A stretch of 64,000 bases of DNA from Aestuariibacter sp. GS-14 (lineage in GTDB: Bacteria; Pseudomonadota; Gammaproteobacteria; Enterobacterales; Alteromonadaceae), in NCBI RefSeq assembly GCF_006494365.1, contig NZ_VHIP01000005.1, positions 124,001-188,000 of the forward strand, read 5' to 3'. Positions 1 to 10,180 of this stretch are shown piece after piece. The notes under the pieces are model-generated. The model did not search any database and was not told where the DNA came from. It saw only the letters and a program-made list of their open reading frames with translations. Both the position numbers and the translations under genes were made by a program. Every line of letters starts with the position of its first letter. Positions within the stretch are counted from its first letter, which is position 1.

Positions 1-207
1 CGTATTGATATCGCTATATTCCCTGTCGATAGTCATTTTTTACGATGGAGCCGGAGCAAATATTGGAGGGTTGGCCGGATTACTGTTGTCGCCTATTTGC
101 TATTGCGTTGGTGGATATTTAGGGTGGAAGTCCAGAGGCAGATTGTGAGACTGAGTCAATCAGGACAGATGACGTTGATGTTAACAAGTGACCAACCGGG
201 AGATTAA
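1..207 (+). CDS. C-terminal end of an unrecognised membrane-associated protein (partial)
   Basis: The frame is open from the first base and closes with TAA at 205-207, giving 68 residues of a protein whose start lies outside the window. It has a short hydrophobic stretch around residues 31-41, next to Trp/Arg-rich residues, then a polar tail ending in Gly-Asp. The next gene starts four bases after this stop, which fits an operon. I do not recognise the family. The frame could also be chance, since only 68 codons are visible. Confidence 0.35.
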   Translation, partial: RIDIAIFPVDSHFLRWSRSKYWRVGRITVVAYLLLRWWIFRVEVQRQIVRLSQSGQMTLMLTSDQPGD

Positions 208-211
208 ACAG

Positions 212-559
212 ATGAAAATATATGGCGTGATCATGCTTGGTACTGCACTTCAGGGATGTTCAATGTTAGGTGCCGTTCTCGACAGCAAAATGGGCGAATC
301 AAGCAGCGCACAACATCAAAATTCAAGCCTGGCTAAGCAGCGTTTAGAGAATGACAGCTCGCTTTCGGGACTTGGCGGGGAAATTGATTTAGCAATTTTA
401 AACTATGCGCTTACCGGTGAAACACCACAAAGTTCGCCTCAACCTCAAAGTTGTGACGACCTATCGGGTGCGCAAAAGAAAAATTGCCTCGCCAAGGTTA
501 AACAAATAAATGACCAAATCAGAAAACATCTTAAAAAAACAAACCTTAAGGACGAATAG
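212..559 (+). CDS. Small predicted lipoprotein of unknown function
   Basis: A 115-residue protein with a lipoprotein signal: a short Lys start, a hydrophobic core and a lipobox ending in Leu-Gln-Gly-Cys, so the mature protein should be lipid-anchored at Cys16. The ATG at 212 is preferred over an upstream GTG at 188 because GGGAG lies 8-9 bases before it and the signal peptide begins there. The mature part is polar with two further cysteines (in SCDD and KKNCLA) that could form a disulfide, and a Lys-rich C-terminal helix. No known domain is recognised. It follows the partial gene by four bases and may be cotranscribed with it. Confidence 0.6.
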   Translation: MKIYGVIMLGTALQGCSMLGAVLDSKMGESSSAQHQNSSLAKQRLENDSSLSGLGGEIDLAILNYALTGETPQSSPQPQSCDDLSGAQKKNCLAKVKQINDQIRKHLKKTNLKDE

Positions 560-684
560 CGGTGGCGCCTGCAAGTGTAGCTTTCGACTGGTTATCATAC
601 TAACACGGCTTGAATGCGCTACCTGAGTACAGGCGATACAGAGCAAATACGCTAACCGTCAACATGTAATCACCATTTATCTTA

Positions 685-714
685 TTGTCACTTACACACT
701 TGCTTCGCTATAAT
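685..714 (+). promoter_or_regulatory. Predicted sigma70 promoter of the alpha/beta hydrolase gene
   Basis: TTGTCA at 685-690 and a perfect TATAAT at 709-714 with an 18-base spacer, about 40 bases before the start codon at 757. Confidence 0.6.
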
Positions 715-756
715 GCCAACTGGTTAGACCAGAACGCATACATACAATAACATTCC

Positions 757-1620
757 ATGACCATACCTAAGCCAATCACAATTACCTGTGCCGACGGCGT
801 TAAGCTGGCAGCAACACTCTACCCGGCGAAACGACTGGCGACAGGCGCGATTATGCTGGCTCCCGCCACCGGCATAAGTCAGCGCTTTTACCAGCATTTT
901 GCCAAATACCTGAGCGAACAGGGCTTTGCCGTGCTGACATACGATAACAGGGGCATTGGTGAGTCTGACAAACACAAGCAGGTTATGCGCCAGGCTTCGT
1001 TGCAAAGTTGGGGTGAACTGGACATGCCTGCGGTACTGGATGTACTAAAAGAACTGTATACAGACTTACCGCTGCATTTAATTGGCCACAGTGCCGGAGG
1101 TCAGTTGGTTGGACTTATGCCGAACAGCCACCAGCTACATAGCTTTGTTACCTTTGGCAGTTCATCTGGCAGCTTACGTAATTTTCAGTGGCCATATAAG
1201 TTTAAAGCGCATTTTTATATGAACTGCTTTATTCCGCTAACCAATCTGCTGTTTGGGCAGACGCAGTCTCACTGGGTCGGTATGGGCGAACCGTTGCCTA
1301 AGCGTGTTGCGTCACAGTGGCAAAAATGGTGTAACGGTCAGGGTTATGTGAAAACCGAGTTTGGCAAAGGCGTAAACCAACATTATTACGATGAGTTAAC
1401 TCAACCTTCGCTATGGCTGACCGCTACTGATGATGAAATAGCCCGCCCGCAGAATGTAGACGAAATGCTGGCTGTTTACAGCCGCTTGAAATCAGAGAAA
1501 AAATCGTTGGATCCTGCCACTTACGGTCTGGACCATATCGGTCACATGCGCTTTTTTTCACGTCATTGCCTGCCATTATGGTCTATCGCCAGTCAGTGGC
1601 TGCAAAAGCAAACGGCATAA
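757..1620 (+). CDS. Alpha/beta hydrolase, serine-hydrolase type
   Basis: A 287-residue cytosolic alpha/beta-hydrolase with no signal peptide. The nucleophile elbow is GHSAG at 110-114 (Ser112). The likely acid is Asp225 or Asp226 in the strand LTATDDE, and the catalytic histidine is His260 or His263 near the C-terminus. Residues 62-70 (YDNRGIGES) match the oxyanion-side loop seen in esterase and lysophospholipase-like members. The substrate cannot be read from sequence; an acyl-ester or small-molecule hydrolase is the family expectation. It is a single gene with its own sigma70-like promoter, and it converges on the DUF4382 gene. Confidence 0.8.
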   Translation: MTIPKPITITCADGVKLAATLYPAKRLATGAIMLAPATGISQRFYQHFAKYLSEQGFAVLTYDNRGIGESDKHKQVMRQASLQSWGELDMPAVLDVLKELYTDLPLHLIGHSAGGQLVGLMPNSHQLHSFVTFGSSSGSLRNFQWPYKFKAHFYMNCFIPLTNLLFGQTQSHWVGMGEPLPKRVASQWQKWCNGQGYVKTEFGKGVNQHYYDELTQPSLWLTATDDEIARPQNVDEMLAVYSRLKSEKKSLDPATYGLDHIGHMRFFSRHCLPLWSIASQWLQKQTA

Positions 1621-1644
1621 AAAAGTGGGCAGTCCCTTGCCCAC
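1616..1644 (-). terminator. Intrinsic terminator of the DUF4382 gene
   Basis: Perfect 7-bp stem GTGGGCA (1625-1631) / TGCCCAC (1638-1644) with a 6-base loop. On the minus strand it is followed by a T run, so it ends transcription of the minus-strand gene. Confidence 0.75.
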
Positions 1645-1650
1645 CAAGGG

Positions 1651-2628
1651 TTAAAGCGATAATACCGTTTCGTTACCTGCGCTAATGCTGGTTTCGGTAA
1701 CCAACTGGAAATTGAATCCGTCTTCCGCATTTTCATCTGATTCTGGTAAGTCTGCATCGGCAAGACAACTGAATGCGACTGTGTAATCGCCCGCAGGCAG
1801 ATAACCTGCAACATAACGGTAAGTGTCTGAAGACGCCTCGTAATTCACTGTTGCAATGGCGTAGGGTGAAATTTCGGCAGCATTCTCCGGGCTATCCGCA
1901 TCGTCGCCCAATAAACCTGCATCTAAATTAGTACTGTTGTAGATATAGACGGCATTCCCCACATCACTGTCGGCTTTTACACTGCAATCAGCATGCGTGA
2001 TTAAATCGGTTGAAACCGTGCCGCTAAGGGTCCCCACCTCGCTATTAGCAACCAAACGTACACCACGTGGCTTAAGGAAATAAGTAGACGTTTGCCCAAC
2101 CGGATCAACAACGCTCTTGCGCAAGTCAAATTCCACGGTATAAGCAGCCTCAACATTTGGCAGTGCAACAAATCCGTCCAATTTTAATTCTCCGCTGGGT
2201 ACAGATAAGTTAAACGTACCTGCGTCGGTAACGATATAAGAATCATCGGTTACCACCAATCGCAACTGAGAATACGTGCCCAACGGGATATCAGTCGCAG
2301 CAACAATTTCTACAAAAGCGTTGCCCTGATATTGCAATAAATCAATGGCCCTTGGGTCGCCATTGCCGTCGCGAACATCAAACGTTTGATTACCGCTTTC
2401 TCCAATCAATTCCACCGCATCGAAATACACCACCACTTCACTTGCCTGATCAACTGGTGCATCTGACACCGCCAGCGAAAATGAGGTGCTATCGGGCTGA
2501 CTGTCCGGGTTATTAACGTTGGTATTGTTGGAACCAGAACCGCCGCACGCTGCTAGCGTTCCAACAAGTGAACTAATTAAAACGGCCTGGGTAACCGGCT
2601 TAAGACTATATTGACGTAGTGACAACAT
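1651..2628 (-). CDS. DUF4382 domain-containing lipoprotein
   Basis: A 325-residue protein with a lipoprotein signal peptide and lipobox Leu-Ala-Ala-Cys (Cys28), followed by a Gly/Ser/Asn-rich linker. Residues about 48-190 match the DUF4382 pattern: a strand motif FSLAVSDAPVD, then paired beta strands with DAVEL and LPLG-type turns. This is a transthyretin/carboxypeptidase-regulatory-like beta domain common in marine proteobacterial and Bacteroidetes surface lipoproteins. The C-terminal third (about 196-325) is a second beta-rich domain with two cysteines, probably disulfide-bonded in the periplasm. The function is unknown; a ligand- or surface-binding role is only inference. It is monocistronic, with its own terminator downstream. 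Confidence 0.75.
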   Translation of the reverse strand: MLSLRQYSLKPVTQAVLISSLVGTLAACGGSGSNNTNVNNPDSQPDSTSFSLAVSDAPVDQASEVVVYFDAVELIGESGNQTFDVRDGNGDPRAIDLLQYQGNAFVEIVAATDIPLGTYSQLRLVVTDDSYIVTDAGTFNLSVPSGELKLDGFVALPNVEAAYTVEFDLRKSVVDPVGQTSTYFLKPRGVRLVANSEVGTLSGTVSTDLITHADCSVKADSDVGNAVYIYNSTNLDAGLLGDDADSPENAAEISPYAIATVNYEASSDTYRYVAGYLPAGDYTVAFSCLADADLPESDENAEDGFNFQLVTETSISAGNETVLSL

Positions 2629-2802
2629 AACTACTCCTGCTTGTTTTTATTTATCTTTACAGAGCAAGGGGTATCAAGGCGTATGCCAATTACAACAAAA
2701 GTATAAGTATCATGGCGTTAGCGTAATTAAATTAATTGAAGAGAGTTAAAACAGTGTGAAAGTGTTGCAATATCGCTACAGAAATTACACGGTTCAGGCA
2801 AA

Positions 2803-2828
2803 TAAAAAGGGCAACATGACGTTGCCCT
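2803..2828 (-). terminator. Intrinsic terminator of maeA
   Basis: Stem GGGCAAC (2809-2815) / GTTGCCC (2821-2827), 5-base loop, followed on the minus strand by TTTTT. It lies just after the maeA stop. Confidence 0.8.
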
Positions 2829-2839
2829 GGGAAAACGAG

Positions 2840-4531
2840 TTAAATACTGACTCGCTTGTATGGCCGGTATTCCGCCCGCCAGAAATTGCGTTCAATACTA
2901 GCCAGAAGATTTTCATCGGTCTGTTCCAGTGCCAATCCCTGCTGCATCGCCACCTTGGCCACCGCAAAGGCAATATCGCGACTCAGCTGCGAAATCTTGC
3001 GCAATGGTGGCAATAACTGCCCTTCACCGGTATTCGCCAACGGCGACGCATCTGCTAACGCATTACTGGCAGCCATTAGCATTTCGTCACTGATCAAACG
3101 GGCTTTCGCCGCGATAACACCAAGGCCAATACCTGGGAAGATATAGCTGTTATTGCACTGGGCAATCGGATAAGACTTACCCTTGTATTCCACTGGCTTA
3201 AACGGGCTGCCGGTGGCAATGATCACATCACCTTCGGTCCATTCAATTACCTGCTCCGGACGCGCTTCTACCTGACGTGATGGATTGCTGAGAGGGAATA
3301 TGATGGGCATATCACTATTGCGTTTCATCGCTCGGATAACCTGCTCAGTGAACAATCCAGGCTGTCCCGACACACCAATTAACACGTCAGGTTGTGCACA
3401 ATTCACTACATCCAGAAGCGATGGATATTCTCCACTGAAAGACCAGTCTTTCACTTCGTCGGCGGTATGCTGCAATCGCTGCTGGAAATCACGCAGGTTT
3501 TCCTGTCCTTCCATTACCAGGCCAAAACGGTCAATCATAAAGATTTTCTTGCGCGCTTCGGCATCCGGTAAACCTTCATGAACCATTTGCTGGATCAACA
3601 TCTCCGCAATACCACAACCTGCCGAGCCAGCCCCCACAAACGCGATATTCATTGAAGACAGCTTTGCTTTACGCATGCGGCACGCAGCCAGAATAGTGCC
3701 TAGTGTAACCGCAGCAGTACCCTGGATATCGTCGTTAAAACAACATACTTTGTGGCGGTAGCGCTTTAACAACGGCATGGCGTTGGGCTGGGCAAAGTCC
3801 TCAAACTGCACCATAGCTTCGGGCCAGCGTCTGCTAACTGCACGCATGAACATGTCGAGGAATTCGTCGTATTCTTCCTGACTAATCCGCGGATGGCGCG
3901 CGCCCATATACATGGGGTCATTCAGTAGCTTTTCGTTGTTAGTGCCTACATCCAGCATTACAGGCAGCGTGTAGGCGGGAGAAATGCCTCCGCAGGCAGT
4001 GTACAGCGACAGTTTGCCGATTGGGATCCCCATACCACCTATGCCCTGATCACCCAGGCCAAGAATACGTTCACCGTCGGTCACCACTATCACTTTTACT
4101 TTACGCTTGGTGGCATTGCGTACGATATCATCGATTTGATGTCTTTCTTCCCAGCTAATGAACAAACCACGGGAACTGCGATAGATATCGGAAAACTGTT
4201 CACAGGCATCCCCTACCGTTGGGGTATAGATGATCGGCATCATCTCTTCAATGTGTCGCTGGATAAGGCGATAGAACAGGGTTTCGTTAGTATCCTGAAT
4301 AGCGCGAAGATAAATGTGCTTATTCAGTGGCTCGTCGAAAGAGCTGTACTGCATGTACGCCCGCTCTACTTGCTCTTCGATGGTTTCGTAACGGGGCGGT
4401 AACAAACCAGTAAGGTTAAACGCGGTTCGCTCGCGAGCAGTAAACGCACTGCCTTTGTTCAGCAGTGGCGTTTCCAGCAACGAAGGTCCCGCGTGAGGGA
4501 TATACAGATAGCGCTTATCGTCATCAGACAT
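2840..4531 (-). CDS. maeA: NAD-dependent malic enzyme (malate to pyruvate + CO2)
   Basis: A 563-residue cytosolic enzyme, the usual length for the E. coli SfcA/MaeA type. It oxidatively decarboxylates malate to pyruvate with NAD and a divalent metal. Visible signatures are the N-terminal malic domain with [11 protein letters not shown] (catalytic Tyr region), the metal/malate segment [11 protein letters not shown], the [12 protein letters not shown] block and the dinucleotide-binding Rossmann turn [10 protein letters not shown], all in the expected order. It lies 46 bases downstream of mrcA on the same strand and is closed by its own terminator. It could feed pyruvate, and hence acetyl-CoA, into pathways such as PHA synthesis; that link is inference only. 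Confidence 0.95.
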   Translation of the reverse strand: MSDDDKRYLYIPHAGPSLLETPLLNKGSAFTARERTAFNLTGLLPPRYETIEEQVERAYMQYSSFDEPLNKHIYLRAIQDTNETLFYRLIQRHIEEMMPIIYTPTVGDACEQFSDIYRSSRGLFISWEERHQIDDIVRNATKRKVKVIVVTDGERILGLGDQGIGGMGIPIGKLSLYTACGGISPAYTLPVMLDVGTNNEKLLNDPMYMGARHPRISQEEYDEFLDMFMRAVSRRWPEAMVQFEDFAQPNAMPLLKRYRHKVCCFNDDIQGTAAVTLGTILAACRMRKAKLSSMNIAFVGAGSAGCGIAEMLIQQMVHEGLPDAEARKKIFMIDRFGLVMEGQENLRDFQQRLQHTADEVKDWSFSGEYPSLLDVVNCAQPDVLIGVSGQPGLFTEQVIRAMKRNSDMPIIFPLSNPSRQVEARPEQVIEWTEGDVIIATGSPFKPVEYKGKSYPIAQCNNSYIFPGIGLGVIAAKARLISDEMLMAASNALADASPLANTGEGQLLPPLRKISQLSRDIAFAVAKVAMQQGLALEQTDENLLASIERNFWRAEYRPYKRVSI

Positions 4532-4577
4532 TGTAATTAACCATTTATTTTTTATGCATTGCCGTTTGGCGCAAACG

Positions 4578-7250
4578 TTAGAAAATTTCCTCTACGTCTA
4601 CACTTTCCTCATCCTGCTGTGCCGGATCGTCGATGTCATCTTCCAGAACATAAACGGTCGGCTCAGTGCCCCGCAGGAAATATTCGAATAGTGTGGTATG
4701 GTCGGTGCGTCGGGTCAACTTCCCACTGGTACGATCAATGCGAACGCGCACAATGTCATCGGGTACCGGCATGGGTGCTTCAGGCACGCCATCCAACGCA
4801 ACTTGCATAAATCGGATCCAGGCTGGCTGCGCGGCGTTGGCACCACTTTCTGCGCCAACCAATGCGTTACCAATCCAGCCAAACCTGTCTGGATTGCGCT
4901 CGGCCAATGGCCGGTTGTAGGCAGCCCGACCTAACTGACGGCTCATATCGTCAAATCCCACCCAGGCAGTTGCAACCAGATTGCGGTTGAATCCACTGAA
5001 CCAGGCATCGCGGGAATCATTGGTAGTACCCGTTTTACCAGCCAAATCTTCGCGACCAAGAATATTACTTGCCCGCCAACCTGTTCCTTGCCAGCCCGTT
5101 TTCTTGCTGTAGCTGCCGTTGTAACGCACTGCTGAACGCATCATTTCAGCCACTAAAAATGCGTTTTGCGATGAAATTACCTGCGGAGCCGGAATAATCT
5201 CGTCTTCGCTTTGCGATTGAGTAGCAGGAGACTGATTAAGCTCTGCGGCAAGCAGCGCCTCAATATCTACCTCTTCACTTTCCGGCTTCGCTGCTGTGTT
5301 GCGTTTCTCGGCACAGTCACCACATGCCACTACGGGCTTGTGTTTCCAAAGCACTTCACCCATTTCATTCGCCACGCGGTCAATAAAATAGGGCTCAATT
5401 AAATAGCCGCCATTGGCAATAACAGCCATACCGCGCACAATTTCCAGCGGGGTATGAGAACTGGACCCCAATGACACAGTTTCATCACGGTGTATGTCGG
5501 CCCGGTCGAGGCCAAATTTTGTGAGGTGATTGATTGTGTTATCCAGACCAACGCCCCGTAATAAACGCACCGATACTACGTTTTTAGACTTACCCAGAGC
5601 TACACGCATGCGGATAGGGCCATCGTATTCAGCTGGAGAATTTTGCGGCCGCCAGGCTACGCCTGTGGCTTCGTCCCATTCATTAATTGGGGCATCATTG
5701 ATCACGCTGGCAATGGTATAGCCATACTCCAGTGCCGCTGAATAAATGAATGGTTTGATATTTGAACCAACCTGACGTTTTGCCTGGGTTGCCCGGTTAA
5801 ACTGACTCTGATAAAAGCTGTAGCCACCCACAATGGCCTGCACAGCGCCATTGTGGGGATCCAGCGCCACAAACGCACCGGCCACATCGGGTAGTTGCGC
5901 GAGTCGCCATTGGCCGTCCATTTCGCGGATATACACAACGTCACCAGGCGCTACGATTTCACCTGCGGTTTGAGGTGATTCCCCCTGACGGTTGTCACTT
6001 AAGAAGGGACGCGCCCAATCCATGCCTTCCCATTCAATTGCCCGCTCCACTCCTGAAATATCGCGGGTAATAAAACGTTGTTCTTCTACTTCTGTTACCG
6101 CTACCGGAAAAACAAAACCATACGCACCAGCGCTGTCGAGCGCTGCCATGATCTGCTCCTGGCGAATATCACACGGCCAGTTGGTGTAAAGCGCAGGCGT
6201 TTCACATTCATCAACCGATATTCCGGCTAACGCAGCATCGGTTTGACGCGAGGCTTTTTTCGGGTCAGGCTTGGGCCATAAACGCGCAACTGCTCCGCGA
6301 TAGCCATGACGCTCATCGTAGTCATGCAGATTTTGCTTCACTGCACGCTGAGCAGCCTGCTGCATTGCCGAATCTGCTGTAGCGTAAACCTGATAGCCGC
6401 CCGTTTCTGCCTCTTCTTTACCGTACAGCTCAACCATTTCACTGTAGATGAGGTCAGCCAGATAGGGAGCATCCACTTCTATTTCAGCGCCGTGTTTCTT
6501 CGCCGTTACAGGCTCATTCAGTGCCTCATCGAATTGTTGGCGAGTGATGTAACCTTCATCCAGCATACGGAGCAATACAATTCTGCGGCGCTCCAGCGAG
6601 CGTTCGGGACGACTGATGGGATTTAATACCGAAGGCGCCTGCGGTAACCCCGCCAGGGTAGCCATTTGTGCCAGCGTTAGTTCATCCAGCTTCTTTCCAT
6701 AATAAACCTGTGCCGCGGCACCAAATCCAAATGACCTGTGCCCAAGCTCAATTTTATTCAGGTAAAGCTCGAAGATTTCGTCTTTGGTTAACTCCGCTTC
6801 CATATGAAACGAAATAAACACTTCCTTTATTTTGCGAATAAATGTCTTTTCGCGGGTAAGGAAGAAGCCCCGGGCTAACTGCTGCGTAAGGGTACTGGCA
6901 CCCTGACTTTTCTCACCAGTAACAACCAGGTTAATGAAAGCGCGCGTGATGCCGATAGGATCAATACCAAAATGCTCGTAAAACCGATTGTCTTCGGTAG
7001 CCAGAATTGCCTTTTTAAGTAAATCTGGCGTTTCGTCCAGTGTTACTGGAATCCGTCTTTTGACACCGTATTGGGAAATCAATTTGCCGTCGTGCGTGTA
7101 AATTCGCATCGGTGTTTGCAAGCGGACATCCTTAAGGATAACCACGCTGGGCAGATCAGGTTTGATATAGAAATAGATACCCGTTAGTACAATGCTTCCG
7201 AGCAGTGCGGCAAGAATGCCGAGTTTTAATAAGATTTTAATGTACTTCAC
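4578..7250 (-). CDS. mrcA: Penicillin-binding protein 1A, bifunctional peptidoglycan synthase
   Basis: An 890-residue class A PBP anchored by one N-terminal membrane segment (about residues 8-28). The GT51 glycosyltransferase domain shows [14 protein letters not shown] with the catalytic Glu86, the [12 protein letters not shown] motif and the second acidic region in [12 protein letters not shown]. The transpeptidase domain has the nucleophile Ser in GSNIKP, a SSS motif in place of SxN, and KTGTT. A long insert between the two halves (about 310-440) is typical of PBP1A and holds the OB-like domain. It polymerises and cross-links murein at the inner membrane. It is divergent from pilMNOPQ, as in most gammaproteobacteria, which supports the assignment. 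Confidence 0.95.
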   Translation of the reverse strand: MKYIKILLKLGILAALLGSIVLTGIYFYIKPDLPSVVILKDVRLQTPMRIYTHDGKLISQYGVKRRIPVTLDETPDLLKKAILATEDNRFYEHFGIDPIGITRAFINLVVTGEKSQGASTLTQQLARGFFLTREKTFIRKIKEVFISFHMEAELTKDEIFELYLNKIELGHRSFGFGAAAQVYYGKKLDELTLAQMATLAGLPQAPSVLNPISRPERSLERRRIVLLRMLDEGYITRQQFDEALNEPVTAKKHGAEIEVDAPYLADLIYSEMVELYGKEEAETGGYQVYATADSAMQQAAQRAVKQNLHDYDERHGYRGAVARLWPKPDPKKASRQTDAALAGISVDECETPALYTNWPCDIRQEQIMAALDSAGAYGFVFPVAVTEVEEQRFITRDISGVERAIEWEGMDWARPFLSDNRQGESPQTAGEIVAPGDVVYIREMDGQWRLAQLPDVAGAFVALDPHNGAVQAIVGGYSFYQSQFNRATQAKRQVGSNIKPFIYSAALEYGYTIASVINDAPINEWDEATGVAWRPQNSPAEYDGPIRMRVALGKSKNVVSVRLLRGVGLDNTINHLTKFGLDRADIHRDETVSLGSSSHTPLEIVRGMAVIANGGYLIEPYFIDRVANEMGEVLWKHKPVVACGDCAEKRNTAAKPESEEVDIEALLAAELNQSPATQSQSEDEIIPAPQVISSQNAFLVAEMMRSAVRYNGSYSKKTGWQGTGWRASNILGREDLAGKTGTTNDSRDAWFSGFNRNLVATAWVGFDDMSRQLGRAAYNRPLAERNPDRFGWIGNALVGAESGANAAQPAWIRFMQVALDGVPEAPMPVPDDIVRVRIDRTSGKLTRRTDHTTLFEYFLRGTEPTVYVLEDDIDDPAQQDEESVDVEEIF

Positions 7251-7389
7251 GATGCAATATTTCAGGGCTTTTTTGCCAAAATGACTTATATTTTATACCT
7301 AAGTGTATTTATTAGAACCATTTAATAGAAAAAAATTCAGTAACATCATATGGTAGAAATTTACGCAGGCACTCAAAGGCACGGTTTAT

Positions 7390-8460
7390 ATGTTGAAATC
7401 GCTGTTTAAAAAGAAGCAACCACCCATTGTCGGGCTCGACATTGGTACGCGTTGTATTAAAGCAGTGGTGCTGGAAGGTAGCGACGGCGATTACACGCTG
7501 TCTGCCTTTGCCTGCGAGCCCATAATTAAAGATGCGTTTCGCGAGCGTGAAATTACCGATATGGAAGCGGTGAGTCTTGCGCTTCGCAAAGTAAGAAAAT
7601 CGATGAAGAGTAAACTCAAACCCGCTGCTATTGCTGTTGCGGGTGCATCGGTGATCAGTAAAGTAGTCCATATGGAACCCGATCAGACCGACTTTGAACT
7701 GGAAGGCCAGATAGAAGTAGAGGCCGACAGTCTTATCCCTTACCCGCTTGAAGAGGTGTACCTGGACTTTGAAGAACTGGGTATGAGTATTACGCATGCT
7801 GGTAAAGTCAATGTACTGCTTACTGCAGCCCACAAGGATATTGTGATGCTGCGTTCTACACTAGTTCGCGAACAAGGCTTTGAACCTTTGGTGGTAGACG
7901 TGGAAGGCTATGCACTGGGCAATGCCATTGACCATTTCTATCCAAACAAAGCGGAAAATGAGCGGATTTGCTGCATTAATATCGGCGCATCACTACTGCA
8001 AATGTGCGTATGGCAGGCGGGTCAGGTGCTGTACAGCAAAGAACATAACTTTGGTGTGGATATGCTTATCCAGGACCTGGCACTCGTCCACATGCAGGAT
8101 CGCAAAGACACCGAAGAGCAGCTGATAAACCAGCAGTTACCGGCTAATTGGGAACTCGCAACCCTACCGGTATTTGCGGCCAACCTTCAGCAACAAATTA
8201 ACCGCGCGCTACAAATGTACATGAGTACGGTGCACGCCGACCGTCCCGACCGCATTCTGATTTGCGGTGCAGGCGCCGTTATGCCCGCACTGGTTGAAAC
8301 ACTTAAACAGGATTTAGGTATCGACGTTGATATTTTTGACCCCTTCACACAAATGAAGATGGGTGACAAAGTGAATCCTGAGCAGGTTAAACAGCTGGCT
8401 CCTATGATGGTTATTGCCGCAGGATTGGCGAGCAGAGGGTTTTCGTCGTGGCACATATAA
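7390..8460 (+). CDS. pilM: Type IV pilus assembly protein PilM, actin-like ATPase
   Basis: A 356-residue cytoplasmic protein of the FtsA/actin fold. The N-terminal phosphate-1 signature is VGLDIGTRCIKAVVL, and a second nucleotide-binding turn ICGAGA lies near residue 298. PilM binds the N-terminal tail of PilN and couples the inner-membrane alignment complex (PilM-N-O-P) to the pilus motor. It is the first gene of the pilMNOPQ operon and overlaps pilN by 13 bases, so translation is probably coupled. It is divergent from mrcA across a 139-base intergenic region that should hold both promoters; I could not pick convincing -35/-10 elements there. Confidence 0.95.
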   Translation: MLKSLFKKKQPPIVGLDIGTRCIKAVVLEGSDGDYTLSAFACEPIIKDAFREREITDMEAVSLALRKVRKSMKSKLKPAAIAVAGASVISKVVHMEPDQTDFELEGQIEVEADSLIPYPLEEVYLDFEELGMSITHAGKVNVLLTAAHKDIVMLRSTLVREQGFEPLVVDVEGYALGNAIDHFYPNKAENERICCINIGASLLQMCVWQAGQVLYSKEHNFGVDMLIQDLALVHMQDRKDTEEQLINQQLPANWELATLPVFAANLQQQINRALQMYMSTVHADRPDRILICGAGAVMPALVETLKQDLGIDVDIFDPFTQMKMGDKVNPEQVKQLAPMMVIAAGLASRGFSSWHI

Positions 8461-9041
8461 ACCTGCTTCCCTGGCGTGAACAGCGCCGTCAAAAACAAAA
8501 ACAACAGTTCCTGGTAACGCTGGCATTGGTAGCCGTATTCTGTGGACTGGTGTTTTGGATTGTTGGCCAGGTAATTGAAACGCAAATCAGCAATCAAAAC
8601 ACCCGTAACCAATACCTGCAAAATGAAATAACCGCGCTGGAAAGCCAAATCGCCGAGATTAAACGCATTAAGGAAAGCAAGGCGGCAATTGAACAGCGCA
8701 TGGCACTGATTGAACAGTTACAAAGCAGCCGAAACATCACACCAAACGTGTTGGATGAGCTGGCACGACTGGTGCCCCCAGGCGTGAGCTTCAAATCTAT
8801 GATCCGCAAAGGTGCAGAAATTGAAGTACGCGGTACCAGTGAATCAAACAACCGTCTGGCCGAGTTTATGCGTCAGTTGGAGCGCTCCAAAGTTTTCAGT
8901 GCTGGCGACCTGTCTTCGATTGTAGCGGACACCAGTGCAAGTGATTCGGTAAGCGAGTTCACCCTGACTTTCTCGATAAGCCAGGTACTTGCAAATGCTC
9001 AGCGCGAAGCTGAACAAAAATCCAAGGGAGGCAAAAAATGA
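8448..9041 (+). CDS. pilN: Type IV pilus inner-membrane protein PilN
   Basis: A 197-residue bitopic protein starting with GTG inside the end of pilM. The cytoplasmic tail begins MAHINLLPWREQRR, which carries the conserved INLLPWR motif that docks into PilM. One membrane helix follows (about 22-43), then a coiled coil (about 48-90) and a periplasmic ferredoxin-like domain. It forms heterodimers with PilO. The stop overlaps the pilO start by four bases (ATGA), consistent with coupled translation. Confidence 0.95.
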   Translation: MAHINLLPWREQRRQKQKQQFLVTLALVAVFCGLVFWIVGQVIETQISNQNTRNQYLQNEITALESQIAEIKRIKESKAAIEQRMALIEQLQSSRNITPNVLDELARLVPPGVSFKSMIRKGAEIEVRGTSESNNRLAEFMRQLERSKVFSAGDLSSIVADTSASDSVSEFTLTFSISQVLANAQREAEQKSKGGKK

Positions 9042-9646
9042 AGTTTGATGTGTCTCGCCTGAAAGAAATGAACGATCTGGATTTTGAACAGGTTGCGGTA
9101 TGGCCGTTTGAAATAAAAGTAGTGGTTTCGCTGTTTGTAGCGGTAGTGATTTGCGCAATCAGCTACTTTGCCATTATCAGCCCCAAATTGCCCATGCTGG
9201 ACGCGGCAGAGCGTCAGGAAGCCGAACTCAAGTTACAGTTTGAAGCCAAGTACCGTCTGGCAGTAAACCTTGCTGCATATAAAAAACAACTGGCGCAAAT
9301 TGAAGAAGACTTTTCGTCGATGCTGAAGTCGTTGCCTACCCGCAACGAAACACCCGGCCTGCTGGATGATATTACATACGTAGGTACCAGCGCGGGACTG
9401 ACATTCCGGTTAATAAACTGGGAAAATGAAATTCCTAAAGAGTTTTATACCGAATTGCCGATAAAAATCGAAGTGAATGGTGGTTATCACAATATCGGCG
9501 AGTTTGTGTCAAAGGTGGCAGCATTACCGCGCATCGTTACCATGCACGATTTTGAACTGAAAGCCGAACAAGACGGCCTTAAATTGAGCTTGCTGGCTAA
9601 AACCTACCGCGCAGCAAACACCAAAAACGAAGGGGACAAAAAATGA
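9038..9646 (+). CDS. pilO: Type IV pilus inner-membrane protein PilO
   Basis: A 202-residue bitopic protein with a short cytoplasmic N-terminus containing a PilO-type WPFEIKVV segment, one membrane helix (about 29-50), a coiled coil and a periplasmic ferredoxin-like domain. It partners with PilN and PilP in the alignment complex linking the inner-membrane platform to the secretin. Start and stop both overlap the neighbouring genes by four bases. Confidence 0.95.
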   Translation: MKFDVSRLKEMNDLDFEQVAVWPFEIKVVVSLFVAVVICAISYFAIISPKLPMLDAAERQEAELKLQFEAKYRLAVNLAAYKKQLAQIEEDFSSMLKSLPTRNETPGLLDDITYVGTSAGLTFRLINWENEIPKEFYTELPIKIEVNGGYHNIGEFVSKVAALPRIVTMHDFELKAEQDGLKLSLLAKTYRAANTKNEGDKK

Positions 9647-10164
9647 AGCCCTTACGTTCGCTGGCTATATTGGTTTTAGTAGGCTTAACAGCAGGTTGTG
9701 CTCCGCAAATGGATGATTTAGTTGCTTACACAGATCAGGTGAAGCAAACTACGCAATCTCGTATTGAGCCATATCCTGAATTTACGCAGCAACCGGCTTT
9801 TATTTACGGAGCCTCTGAATTCAGAAGCCCGTTCATGCGACCCAAACGCGAAATGGCTCCCATAGTTATGCAAACCAAAGCGAACTGTACCCAGCCAGAT
9901 TTAAGCCGGACAAGAGAGCCATTGGAATCTTACGGTATAGATGCGTTGCAATTAACCGGTAGCTTCCGGTCGAACGGCGCGAATTGGGTATTGTTTAAAA
10001 CTAATGATGGCAACTTGTATCAGGCCAAGGTGGGTAACCGTATCGGGTTGTTTTTTGGCAGGATTATAAACGTTCAGAATAACAGCGTAATCATCGAAGA
10101 ATTAGTGCCGGATGGCACCGGATGCTGGCAGCGCAAAGAAACAACGCTCGCGATGGGTTCGTGA
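9643..10164 (+). CDS. pilP: Type IV pilus lipoprotein PilP
   Basis: A 173-residue inner-membrane lipoprotein with lipobox Leu-Thr-Ala-Gly-Cys (Cys19). An unstructured region follows, then a C-terminal beta-sandwich homology region with the PilP hallmark LESYGIDALQLTGSF (about 91-105). It binds PilN/PilO through its N-terminal segment and the N0/N1 domains of PilQ through the beta domain, bridging the periplasm. It overlaps pilO by four bases and precedes pilQ by 16 bases. Confidence 0.93.
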   Translation: MKPLRSLAILVLVGLTAGCAPQMDDLVAYTDQVKQTTQSRIEPYPEFTQQPAFIYGASEFRSPFMRPKREMAPIVMQTKANCTQPDLSRTREPLESYGIDALQLTGSFRSNGANWVLFKTNDGNLYQAKVGNRIGLFFGRIINVQNNSVIIEELVPDGTGCWQRKETTLAMGS

Positions 10165-10180
10165 GCAGGAGATAAATAAG

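Noticed and set aside
6306-6626. Reading frame antisense to mrcA
   Set aside because: It lies wholly within the conserved PBP1A glycosyltransferase/transpeptidase coding sequence and encodes no known domain.
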